Assembly (NCBI GenBank): GCA_946184215.1
Contig: CAMHER010000136.1
Location: 1-5,463 of the forward strand
Direction of reading: 5' to 3'
DNA length: 5,463 nucleotides
Source: an uncultured Clostridia bacterium
GTDB taxonomy: Bacteria > Bacillota > Clostridia > Oscillospirales > Oscillospiraceae
Below the pieces are notes generated by a model that saw only the letters and a program-made list of their open reading frames with translations, was not told where the DNA came from and did no database searches. A program made the translations under genes and the position numbers. This document shows positions 1 through 5,463 of this stretch, piece by piece (the stretch's first letter is position 1; each line of letters opens with the position of its first letter).

Positions 1-1
1 G

Positions 2-55
2 GGCGCTCTCGGCGCTGCCGAGTATGCCCGCCAGAAGGGCCTTGCCAAGAAGTAA
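2..55 (+). CDS. C-terminal tail of a cut-off gene, possibly a BadF/BadG-type acyl-CoA dehydratase activase (ASKHA ATPase)
   Basis: The left edge holds an open reading frame in the second frame that ends at TAA 53-55. Only 17 residues are visible, ending GALGAAEYARQKGLAKK. The GALGAA-x-x-A pattern close to the C-terminus is typical of the BadF/BadG/BcrA/BcrD ATPase family, which are [4Fe-4S] activators of 2-hydroxyacyl-CoA dehydratases and benzoyl-CoA reductases. In that family the pattern lies in the last helix of the second ASKHA domain. Related ASKHA kinases can have similar tails, so the family call is tentative; that a gene ends here is much more certain. The 42-base gap to the next start has a ribosome binding site and no terminator, which suggests co-transcription with the two genes that follow. 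Confidence 0.45.
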   Translation, partial: GALGAAEYARQKGLAKK

Positions 56-78
56 TCCCTTTTGTGGGAATAACACCG

Positions 79-85
79 AAAGGAG
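79..85 (+). promoter_or_regulatory. Ribosome binding site for the 55-residue membrane protein
   Basis: AAAGGAG lies 12 bases before ATG 98-100. The spacing is a little long, but no other start codon occurs in frame between the motif and the coding run, so it decides the start. It also supports this short reading frame as a real gene. Confidence 0.65.
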
Positions 86-97
86 CATCATTGCTGC

Positions 98-265
98 ATG
101 GATAAGATCTTAAAGTTCATTTTCAGTCTGATCAAAGTGCTTCTGATCGTCGTTGTCGTCCTGTTCGTCGTCTACTTCTGGAACCTTGACCAGAAGCTTC
201 TCGGTTGGGCCTACAAGCAGGTCAACCTGATCTTCGACCGCAAGAAAGTAAACCAGGTATTCTAA
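98..265 (+). CDS. Small single-pass membrane protein, 55 residues, unknown function
   Basis: This short gene starts at ATG 98 behind an AAAGGAG motif and ends at TAA 263-265. The product begins MDKILKFIFSLIKVLL. It has one strongly hydrophobic helix at about residues 7-28, rich in Val, Ile, Leu and Phe. A polar, mildly basic tail of about 27 residues follows, with aromatic residues W28, W37 and Y39 near the membrane edge. There is no lipobox, cysteine or recognisable enzyme motif. The stop codon directly touches the ATG of the AcsB-like gene, so the two are probably translationally coupled. A role as membrane anchor or partner for the neighbouring protein is inferred only from that arrangement. 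I do not recognise a named family, and the orientation in the membrane is unclear because there are Lys residues on both sides. Confidence 0.8.
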   Translation: MDKILKFIFSLIKVLLIVVVVLFVVYFWNLDQKLLGWAYKQVNLIFDRKKVNQVF

Positions 266-997
266 ATGGAGCTGTACAATTCTCTGTTCCACGATACCAC
301 GGCGCTGCTGGAAAAAGGACGGCCGACGGTGTGGCCATATGAGCCGAACAACGCCTGCAGGTCGCTTGAAAACAGCGAGCTCGTCCTCCAGAAGGACGCG
401 GCTTACGAGCTCGGCGCTTCCGGAAAGGGATCGGCCAACTATGTGCTCTTCACCTCCTCTCCGGAGCTTGTGGATCGCGATCAGGTCCTCCTTTACGGAC
501 CGGATCTGAAGGACATCCACGGCGACTGCGACTTTGCGCGCATCGTGCTGCTGCGTGTCGGCGTGCTCGACGGGGACGACGAAAAGGTTTACCGCACGCT
601 CAAGGATATCGAGTTTGCCAAGTACCATGTCAACCTCGAGGGCTACATGGTCCGCATGTCGCCGGAGTCGTACCGCGAGCAGGTGCGTCTCAGCCGGCAG
701 GCCGTCCGCAAGGGCATCAGCTTCCGTCAGGTCGGCAACAGCTATATCAAGGCCTACAAGCAGGATGAGAACGTCCTGAACGCGACGGTGATCTTCGTCA
801 CGGCGCCCGGCTTTGATTACGCCGCCATGAAGGCCAATGCCAAAAAGGCCAGCGACGTCACCGGCACCCTCACCCACATTCTCGAAGGCCTGCCCACCGA
901 TTGCTCGGTCTGCTCGCTCAAGGGGATCTGCGATGAGGTCGAGGGCATGAAGGAGCTGCATTTCGGCGTCGGCGCAAAGGGCACCGATAAGCACTGA
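266..997 (+). CDS. Stand-alone AcsB/CdhC-like protein (middle region of acetyl-CoA synthase beta subunit), nickel-site half absent
   Basis: The 243-residue product resembles the central part of the acetyl-CoA synthase/CO dehydrogenase complex beta subunit (AcsB/CdhC). Shared features, compared from memory, are the GPDLKDI segment at residues 78-84 (GPDIDEI-like in AcsB), the VRMS and RQVGNSYIKAYK stretch at 129-165 (WVRIS and RHIGEILIAK in AcsB), and a cysteine cluster near the end. That cluster is TDCSVCSLKGIC, C213, C216 and C222, spacing C-x2-C-x5-C. In AcsB the A-cluster begins C-x2-C-x8-C, continues to a fourth cysteine, and is followed by the Cys-Gly-Cys nickel site. Here the protein ends 21 residues after C222 with no fourth ligand and no CGC, so it is unlikely to make acetyl-CoA by itself. 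It may bind an Fe-S cluster or other metal. The start abuts the upstream TAA; only a weak AGG precedes it, fitting translational coupling. No signal peptide or membrane segment, so probably cytoplasmic. Databases may call such proteins 'carbon monoxide dehydrogenase', which would overstate the evidence. Confidence 0.75.
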   Translation: MELYNSLFHDTTALLEKGRPTVWPYEPNNACRSLENSELVLQKDAAYELGASGKGSANYVLFTSSPELVDRDQVLLYGPDLKDIHGDCDFARIVLLRVGVLDGDDEKVYRTLKDIEFAKYHVNLEGYMVRMSPESYREQVRLSRQAVRKGISFRQVGNSYIKAYKQDENVLNATVIFVTAPGFDYAAMKANAKKASDVTGTLTHILEGLPTDCSVCSLKGICDEVEGMKELHFGVGAKGTDKH

Positions 998-1010
998 TTC
1001 ACATTTTCCA

Positions 1011-1042
1011 TAAAACAGGAGAGAGAAATCTCTCCTGTTTTA
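1011..1042 (+). terminator. Rho-independent terminator of the left operon
   Basis: A perfect 13-bp inverted repeat (1011-1023 with 1028-1040) flanks a four-base loop. The right arm ends in TTTTATT, which supplies the U-rich tail. It begins 13 bases after the AcsB-like stop codon and closes that transcription unit. The A-rich left arm could also let it work weakly on the other strand, but no gene there needs it. Confidence 0.88.
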
Positions 1043-1086
1043 TTACCCCTTTCTACACCCTTCTGCGGCCTTAAGAATTATTATGA

Positions 1087-1115
1087 TTGAAAAGGAAGAG
1101 CGGGAATAGTATAAT
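1087..1115 (+). promoter_or_regulatory. Sigma-70/SigA-type promoter for the DUF4012 gene
   Basis: A -35 element TTGAAA (1087-1092) is separated by exactly 17 bases from a perfect -10 element TATAAT (1110-1115). Transcription should start near 1122, giving a leader of under 20 bases before ATG 1140, barely more than the ribosome binding site. This leaves no room for a riboswitch or attenuator and suggests steady vegetative expression. No operator-like inverted repeat overlaps the promoter. The stretch between the preceding terminator and the -35 element shows nothing recognisable. Confidence 0.88.
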
Positions 1116-1127
1116 AAGGCGCGCGAC

Positions 1128-1133
1128 AGGAGG
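1128..1133 (+). promoter_or_regulatory. Ribosome binding site for the DUF4012 gene
   Basis: A perfect AGGAGG lies six bases before ATG 1140. It favours that codon over the second in-frame ATG at 1149, for which the spacing would be 15 bases. Confidence 0.9.
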
Positions 1134-1139
1134 TCGTTT

Positions 1140-3185
1140 ATGAAGTCTATGTCTAATTCTGAAACCAACTATCAAAAGCCAAGAAAAAGGACGAGAAAGC
1201 GCGCACGGGCCCTTTTGATCGTTTGCGTGCTGCTCGTGATCGCCATTTGTGCGGTCGGTTTTCTTTTTGCGCGTTCTGTACTCTCCGATGCCCGTATGGT
1301 CAAGGCTGACCTCCGGGAGGTGCTTTCCTGCCTGCGGGAGCAGGATGCGGACGGAGCCGCTGCGGCGACGGACAAGCTGGAGCAGGACGCTGCCGAGTTG
1401 GACAAGCTCTTAAACTCGCCCGAAATGTCTCTGCCCGCAAAACTGCCCTTTGTTCAGAAGGAGATAACTGCCGCGCGCGCTCTCTGCTCGCTGCTGCGGG
1501 ACACGACAGACAGCCTTCTCAAACCTGCGGTTGCCTTTCTGCGGGAGTATCCGCTCTCTGCCCTGCGGGACGGAGAGGGAAGCATAGATGCCGATACAGT
1601 CGGTGCGATCGTTGACTTTGCGGAGGAAAAACGCGGCGCGATGATCCGTTTTGCCGAATCGGTCGATTCCGTCAATGCTCTGCCATTCGGGAAGCTGGAG
1701 AGCCGCTTCCCCGATCTGAAGGAGGAGCTTGGCGTGGCCGGAAGTGCGGCACGGCTGATCGCAGACACAACCGATCGTGTCATCAAGCCCGCCTTCGATT
1801 TCTTTCGGGGGCATCCGTTCTCTGACCTGAAAACGGAGAGCGGCGGTCTGAATCTTGAACTGATCGGCGCCTATATTGAATTCTTTGAAGAGGCCGGCCC
1901 TCAGATGGAGAAGTTATCCGATCAGCTCCGGGAATTCAATCCTGGAAGCCTTGACGACAGCGGGATCGTTGACAAGATCCGGGACACGTTTGAGGAACTG
2001 ATGCAGTACTATCACCAGGCAGAGACCTATCTGCCCCTGGTAAAGGCATTCCTCGGCAACGGGGAGGATCGGGCCTATCTATTTGCCGCCCAGAATTCCT
2101 CTGAGATCCGTGCTTCCGGCGGCTTCCCCGGCGCAATGGGCATGATACGGATAAAAAACGGTGAGATCATCATCGAAGATTTTCGGCCTGTCACGGGCAT
2201 GATCAATTATTACGGCTCCTGGCGGAGCGAAATCTCAACCCAGGAGATCATGCTTTTCTCCGACTGGTTCTATGCACCGCGGGATGCGGACTTCTGCCCG
2301 GACTATGAGCGCGTTGCTTCGATCTGGGCCATAGCGTACGAGGAGGAGCAGGGCGAACGGGTAGACGGCGTTCTGGCTGCTACCCCTGCGATCGTGCAGC
2401 GCCTTCTCCGCATCGTTGGAGACATTGAGCTCTCAGACGGGCGCGTCCTCACCGACAAAAATGCCACACGGGTGCTGGAATACGATCTCTATTACGACTA
2501 TATGGGCAGAGAGGACAACACCTCCGTCGGCAACGATATCACCAACGAGCTGTTTGCCGAGACGGCTAAGACCGTCGTCGGAAGAATGATGAGCAGCCTG
2601 GATGCGCAAAGCGCGCTGAAGCTCCTCAAGATCCTGACGGAAAGCGCAGAGGATCGTACGCTGATGCTCTGGCTTGCGGATGAGGAGGAGCAGGCGGCGG
2701 TCCGATCTGCCGGCCTTGACGCAGGGCTCGACCGGGATCCGGCAAAGCCTCATGCCGGCATCTACATCAGCCTGAATAACGCCAGCCGCCTGGGCTGGTT
2801 CCTGGACATGGAGCCGCAAATCACCGAACTGGAGCGGCATGAGGATGGATCCCGGGTTTATTCTGTCACGGTGGAGCTTACCAACACCATGACCCAGGAA
2901 GAAATTGACCGCGCCTCCAGCTACATCACGGGTTACCCGCGTGGGGTCTTTACGGGGCTGATCCACCTCTTCGCTCCGGCCGGCGGCACGATCCAAAATG
3001 TGGAGACAACAGGCAACCTGTTTTTTGCCTACGACGAATACCATGATCTTCAGCTTGCCTACGCCAAAAACATTTACCTGAACCCCGGCGATAGCGTTAC
3101 GATAACCTACACGCTCACGACCGCAGCCTGCGAACAGGAGGATCTTGATCTCAGCATAACGCCGACGCTGACAGATTACCGATAA
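1140..3185 (+). CDS. Membrane-anchored extracytoplasmic DUF4012 domain protein
   Basis: The 681-residue product has a basic cytoplasmic head (KPRKRTRKRAR at residues 13-23) and one membrane helix at about 24-44. The rest is probably outside the cell, a type II membrane protein. No cleavage site is obvious. Residues 50-290 form a mostly helical, acidic stalk with two copies of an approximately 82-residue unit (98-179 and 186-267). The DUF4012 core follows: LFAAQNSSEIRASGGFPGA at 314-332 matches the family pattern of Asn/Glu-x-Arg then GGF, with an 'NGEI' strand after it. Residues 570-680 look like a beta-rich C-terminal domain (YSVTVELTNTM, FAPAGGTIQ). DUF4012 has no established biochemical role; homologues often lie near polysaccharide and cell-envelope genes, so a surface-glycan role is inference. 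The gene has its own promoter and its own terminator at 3194-3231, so it is probably transcribed alone. It is convergent with the O-antigen-ligase-family gene. Confidence 0.9.
   Translation: MKSMSNSETNYQKPRKRTRKRARALLIVCVLLVIAICAVGFLFARSVLSDARMVKADLREVLSCLREQDADGAAAATDKLEQDAAELDKLLNSPEMSLPAKLPFVQKEITAARALCSLLRDTTDSLLKPAVAFLREYPLSALRDGEGSIDADTVGAIVDFAEEKRGAMIRFAESVDSVNALPFGKLESRFPDLKEELGVAGSAARLIADTTDRVIKPAFDFFRGHPFSDLKTESGGLNLELIGAYIEFFEEAGPQMEKLSDQLREFNPGSLDDSGIVDKIRDTFEELMQYYHQAETYLPLVKAFLGNGEDRAYLFAAQNSSEIRASGGFPGAMGMIRIKNGEIIIEDFRPVTGMINYYGSWRSEISTQEIMLFSDWFYAPRDADFCPDYERVASIWAIAYEEEQGERVDGVLAATPAIVQRLLRIVGDIELSDGRVLTDKNATRVLEYDLYYDYMGREDNTSVGNDITNELFAETAKTVVGRMMSSLDAQSALKLLKILTESAEDRTLMLWLADEEEQAAVRSAGLDAGLDRDPAKPHAGIYISLNNASRLGWFLDMEPQITELERHEDGSRVYSVTVELTNTMTQEEIDRASSYITGYPRGVFTGLIHLFAPAGGTIQNVETTGNLFFAYDEYHDLQLAYAKNIYLNPGDSVTITYTLTTAACEQEDLDLSITPTLTDYR
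1431..1940 (+). repeat. Internal protein duplication in the DUF4012 stalk (two units, 88-residue period)
   Basis: Residues 98-179 (bases 1431-1676) align without gaps to residues 186-267 (bases 1695-1940) at a constant offset of 88 residues. The best-conserved block is DTTDSLLKPAVAFLREYP against DTTDRVIKPAFDFFRGHP. Hand-counting 118-179 against 206-267 gives 21 identities in 62 positions, with many conservative changes. Both units end in Asn (N179, N267). The DNA copies are clearly diverged, so this is an old domain duplication, not a recent direct repeat. Confidence 0.8.
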
Positions 3186-3193
3186 CAAATCTC

Positions 3194-3231
3194 AAAAAGG
3201 CACCGGATATTTCGATATCCGGTGCCTTTTT
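3194..3231. terminator. Bidirectional hairpin terminator between convergent genes, TTCG loop
   Basis: A perfect 17-bp inverted repeat (3194-3210 with 3215-3231) encloses a TTCG loop. Five A residues begin the left arm and five T residues end the right arm, so each strand has a U-tail after the GC-rich core GGCACCGG/CCGGTGCC. It lies 8 bases after the DUF4012 stop codon and about 21 bases past the stop of the convergent minus-strand gene, so it can serve both. Confidence 0.93.
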
Positions 3232-3252
3232 GACGCGCTGACGCTCCAATAT

Positions 3253-4809
3253 TTACTTATATGCGGCAAGCAAAAGCCGCGCAGCCAAAAGCGCAAGGGC
3301 AACGCGCCAGATTATCGCGCCCTCTGCTTCCTCGCCGGAAGTCGGATCTCTGTCGGAGCAGAGCAGCGCGAGCAGCGGGAAGAACAGCGGCGTGGTAAAG
3401 GGCTGGGCGATGTTGACCGCGGCCTGCAGCGAATAGGCGGCCACCGCAAGTCCCAGCGCTGTCCGCACCGGACTCGGCTTCCGCAGGGCTCCGCGCAGCG
3501 CCGTGGCGAGCAGAGCCAGATAAGCGCCAAGCCCGAGCAAGCCGCCGGTCAGCAGATAGTGCAGATATTCGTTGTGTGCGCTGTCGGTCACCGCGTCGGA
3601 AAAAAGGCGGTGCGTCCGGTCCCACTCCGCAAGCGAGCCCGCGCCGCTGCCGATCAGCTTTTGCGGGAGGGACGAGGCGCGGAACATCTGCCAGAAGCTC
3701 AGCCATTCCGCCCCGCGGTCGGTGCCCCAGGAGGGGGAGAAGACCAACATGGAGGCATAAGGCGCGGGGAGCCGCTCGCGCCAGAGCGTATTGGCCAGCA
3801 CAAGAAAAACAAGCCCCAGCAAGCACAGAGCGCCAAGCGCAAAAGCGCAGAAGCGCCGAACACGGAGCACAAAGCTGTCCGCACCGCGGCGCAGCCACAG
3901 CCAAAGCGCCATGCTCCCGGCGCAGAGAACAAGCAGCACGACAGGCGTACAGACAAGCGCCCCCAGCGTGCTCATCCGGTAGAGCGCCCAGCGCTTCATC
4001 GCAAGCGAAAAGCCAAGCGCCGCCGCCGCGCTCAGTGCCCAAAGCAGCGGGATCCGCCGCAGCATCTCCGTTTCCCGGCAGAACAGCGGCAGCAGCAGAA
4101 AGAAGCCCAGCGCGCCCAAAACAAATCCCTCCGTCCGGGCGGCCATGCCGCCGCAGAGCGCAAGCAGGGCGACAAAAGCCCAGATCGCCGCGGCCGGCCG
4201 CTTCCGCGCGCCGATGGCAAGTGTCCCGGCCAGGGCGAGGAACAGCACGCACAGCGCGCTGAGAAACGAGACGTTGCCCACGGTGGAAAAGAAACGCGGC
4301 CGCTCAATCTCCGGTGAGACGGCGCGCAGACCGAGAAGATCCAGACCGAACAGCTCACCGACCGCCAGCAGCGCGCAGAGCGAGAAGCCAAGCCCCAGCG
4401 CAAAGCGCACCAGCGGTGAGAGAGAAGCATGCCGTCGCAGCAGCAGAAATACCGCGCCGTAGAGCGCAAAGCTCAGGATCCCCTGAAAACGGTTGTCCGG
4501 GGCGAGAAAAGCGGAGGCCGGCCGGAAGAGCAGGCTGGAGAGAATGTGCGTCAGGACAAAAGCGAGAAGCAGACCATCCGGAAGCGAGGGCGGCGTGAGC
4601 GTGCCCCGTCCCTCCTTGTCCAGACAGAGCCACAGCACGGCGGCGAGGACAAGCAGCCCCGAGAGCACCCAAAAGACCGTTGCCTTGGTGCGCGTGATGT
4701 CAAAATACGCGTCGTGCACCGTGAGCGGCAGCATCACGCCCAGCAGCGAAAGATATCCCGTACACAGGATTTCGCCTGCCGATATGCCCTTTTTCACGGC
4801 TCTTTTCAT
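3253..4809 (-). CDS. O-antigen ligase/polymerase family (Wzy_C) polytopic membrane protein
   Basis: The 518-residue product is an integral membrane protein with roughly 13-15 hydrophobic segments, starting at about residue 13. The family signature is the long extracytoplasmic loop before the last membrane helices (about 341-415). It holds DRGAEWLSFWQMF (364-376), the LIGSGAGSL turn (385-393) and SAHNEYLHYLLTGGLLGLG (410-428). The last is the conserved Wzy_C 'H-N-E-Y' motif with H412 and E414. The N-terminal DAYFDITRTK (33-42) is also common in Firmicute members. Such enzymes transfer or polymerise undecaprenyl-linked glycans outside the membrane; which glycan cannot be told here. Start chosen at ATG 4807-4809 (MKRAVKKG), with AAGGAG 10 bases upstream. 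An in-frame ATG 23 codons further upstream lacks such a site and would add a polar stretch. The gene is rich in Ala, Leu and Arg and visibly more GC-rich than the DUF4012 gene. No glycosyltransferase or flippase gene is in view to define a locus. Confidence 0.88.
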   Translation of the reverse strand: MKRAVKKGISAGEILCTGYLSLLGVMLPLTVHDAYFDITRTKATVFWVLSGLLVLAAVLWLCLDKEGRGTLTPPSLPDGLLLAFVLTHILSSLLFRPASAFLAPDNRFQGILSFALYGAVFLLLRRHASLSPLVRFALGLGFSLCALLAVGELFGLDLLGLRAVSPEIERPRFFSTVGNVSFLSALCVLFLALAGTLAIGARKRPAAAIWAFVALLALCGGMAARTEGFVLGALGFFLLLPLFCRETEMLRRIPLLWALSAAAALGFSLAMKRWALYRMSTLGALVCTPVVLLVLCAGSMALWLWLRRGADSFVLRVRRFCAFALGALCLLGLVFLVLANTLWRERLPAPYASMLVFSPSWGTDRGAEWLSFWQMFRASSLPQKLIGSGAGSLAEWDRTHRLFSDAVTDSAHNEYLHYLLTGGLLGLGAYLALLATALRGALRKPSPVRTALGLAVAAYSLQAAVNIAQPFTTPLFFPLLALLCSDRDPTSGEEAEGAIIWRVALALLAARLLLAAYK

Positions 4810-4819
4810 GGACGGACTG

Positions 4820-4825
4820 CTCCTT
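4820..4825 (-). promoter_or_regulatory. Ribosome binding site that sets the start of the Wzy_C-family gene
   Basis: Read on the minus strand, AAGGAG occupies 4825-4820 and ends 10 bases before the ATG at 4809. This is the only good Shine-Dalgarno match near the possible starts, so the 518-residue form is preferred over the longer 541-residue frame opening at 4878. Confidence 0.8.
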
Positions 4826-4848
4826 TGGGGGATTTGATCAACGCATAC

Positions 4849-4854
4849 ACTATA
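4849..4854 (-). promoter_or_regulatory. Possible -10 element for the Wzy_C-family gene
   Basis: On the minus strand TATAGT matches the -10 consensus at five of six bases. It sits 39 bases before the start codon, in an AT-rich stretch just downstream of the acetate kinase terminator. The hexamer 17 bases further upstream (TGGTAT) is a poor -35 match, so this is a weak call. A promoter somewhere in 4810-4890 is expected because the terminator separates the two genes. Confidence 0.3.
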
Positions 4855-4890
4855 CAACATACTCCGGCAAAATACCACCTAATAAACCTT

Positions 4891-4923
4891 AAAAAACCCG
4901 GGAGAGCCGCAGCTCTCCCGGGT
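4891..4923 (-). terminator. Rho-independent terminator of acetate kinase gene
   Basis: A 12-bp perfect inverted repeat (4896-4907 with 4912-4923) with a four-base loop is followed, on the minus strand, by six T residues (A 4891-4896 on the plus strand; the first T also closes the stem). It lies 15 bases past the ackA stop codon. It should stop most transcription before the Wzy_C-family gene in the same orientation. Confidence 0.93.
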
Positions 4924-4938
4924 CGGATGAAAGAATCT

Positions 4939-5463
4939 TTACTTGCTGATGATGTCGCGGGTGTCGCGGGCGATGACCAGCTCCTCGTTCGTGGGGATGA
5001 CGAAGACCTTGACCTTGCTGTCGGGCGTGGAGATCATCACATCCTCGCCGCGCTTGGAATTGGCGGCATCGTCGAGCTTGACGCCGAGATAGCCAAAATA
5101 TTCGCAGATGCCCTTGCGGGTCTCCTTGCTGTTCTCGCCGACGCCGGCGGTGAACACGATCGCGTCCACGCCGTTCATCGCGGCGACGTAGGAGCCGGCG
5201 ACCTTGGCGACCCAGTAGTTGAACATGTCGAGCGCGAGCTTGGCCTTGTCGATGCCCTCGCCGGCGGCCTTGTCCAGATCACGGAAGTCGGAGGACACGC
5301 CGGAGACGCCCAGCACGCCGGACTTCTTGTTGAGGATGTTCAGCATCTCGTTGATATCGTTGCCGTACTTGTTCATGATGAACTGGATCACGCCCGCGTC
5401 CAGATCGCCGCAGCGGGTGCCCATCGGCAGACCGACCAGCGGCGTGAAGCCCATGGAGGTGTC
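4939..5463 (-). CDS. ackA: Acetate kinase, C-terminal part (runs off the right edge)
   Basis: The visible 174 residues are the C-terminal part of acetate kinase, about 400 residues long in full. The enzyme interconverts acetyl phosphate plus ADP with acetate plus ATP in the cytoplasm, the last step of the Pta-AckA route. The edge begins with DTSMGFTPLVGLPMGTRCGD, the family signature, which contains the catalytic arginine (R241 in the Methanosarcina enzyme). FTAGVGENS and, near the end, PTNEELVIARDT with the metal-associated glutamate are also present. The usual Ser of 'TRSGD' is Cys here, a tolerated variant as far as I know. The reading frame is open to the last base, so the ATG inside 'DTSMGF' is not the start. 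The N-terminal half with the other catalytic residues is outside the window, as would be any pta gene. The gene ends in its own strong terminator. Confidence 0.97.
   Translation of the reverse strand, partial: DTSMGFTPLVGLPMGTRCGDLDAGVIQFIMNKYGNDINEMLNILNKKSGVLGVSGVSSDFRDLDKAAGEGIDKAKLALDMFNYWVAKVAGSYVAAMNGVDAIVFTAGVGENSKETRKGICEYFGYLGVKLDDAANSKRGEDVMISTPDSKVKVFVIPTNEELVIARDTRDIISK

Noticed and set aside
110..994. Open reading frame of 294 codons on the minus strand across the left operon
   Set aside because: It is antisense to two better-supported genes with good context (ribosome binding site, stop-start coupling, terminator, AcsB similarity). It overlaps both almost completely and shows no recognisable motif.
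2433..3188. Open reading frame of 251 codons on the minus strand under the end of the DUF4012 gene
   Set aside because: It is antisense to a clear DUF4012 C-terminal domain, has no family features, and begins inside the other gene. It is a shadow frame.
3559..4317. Open reading frame of 252 codons on the plus strand, with another of 228 codons overlapping it
   Set aside because: Both lie antisense to the Wzy_C-family gene. Their products are low-complexity, rich in Arg, Ala, Gln and Pro, with no membrane or domain pattern, as expected from the reverse frames of a GC-rich, Leu/Ala-rich membrane protein gene. They lack convincing ribosome binding sites.
4810..4878. N-terminal extension of the Wzy_C-family protein by 23 residues
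   Set aside because: The extension is polar with scattered cysteines and has no good ribosome binding site. It would also place the putative -10 element inside the coding region. The ATG at 4809 has AAGGAG at proper spacing.
266..5463. Acetogenic (Wood-Ljungdahl) island linking the AcsB-like protein and acetate kinase
   Set aside because: The genes are about 4 kb apart on opposite strands with two unrelated envelope genes between. The AcsB-like protein lacks the catalytic nickel site, and no other pathway gene is visible. Acetate kinase is common in fermenters generally.
1..5463. Mobile element, phage, defence system or CRISPR array
   Set aside because: No transposase, integrase, terminal repeats, tRNA junction, spaced short repeats or toxin-antitoxin pair was found. 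The only strong inverted repeats are three terminators at the ends of genes.

Overview
The window looks like chromosomal DNA from a fairly GC-rich, anaerobic Clostridia-type Firmicute (Oscillospiraceae/Ruminococcaceae-like). This is inferred from strong AGGAGG-type ribosome binding sites, U-tailed hairpin terminators, a DUF4012 protein, an acetate kinase, and a small acetyl-CoA-synthase-related protein next to a probable BadF/BadG-type activase. No rRNA, tRNA, CRISPR array, insertion sequence, integrase or attachment site was seen.

Left part (1-1043, + strand): the end of a cut-off gene whose tail resembles the BadF/BadG/BcrA/BcrD activase family, then a 55-residue single-pass membrane protein, then a 243-residue protein. 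The last resembles the middle of the acetyl-CoA synthase beta subunit (AcsB/CdhC) but lacks its nickel-site half. The last two genes abut with no intergenic base, and a strong hairpin terminator closes the unit. This is the least ordinary part of the window.

Middle (1087-3231): a near-consensus promoter (TTGAAA, 17-base spacer, TATAAT) drives a monocistronic gene for a 681-residue membrane-anchored extracytoplasmic DUF4012 protein. Its stalk carries an internal duplication of about 82 residues. A 17-bp hairpin with a TTCG loop and A/T tracts on both sides serves as a shared bidirectional terminator with the convergent gene.

Right part (3253-5463, - strand): a polytopic O-antigen ligase/polymerase-family (Wzy_C) protein. 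To its right, in the same orientation, is the C-terminal 174 residues of acetate kinase (AckA), which has its own terminator and runs off the right edge. The DUF4012 and Wzy_C genes are both plausible cell-surface polysaccharide functions, but they are convergent and so not co-transcribed. AckA is central acetate/ATP metabolism.

Most of the window is ordinary. The AcsB-like unit and the duplicated DUF4012 stalk deserve a second look.
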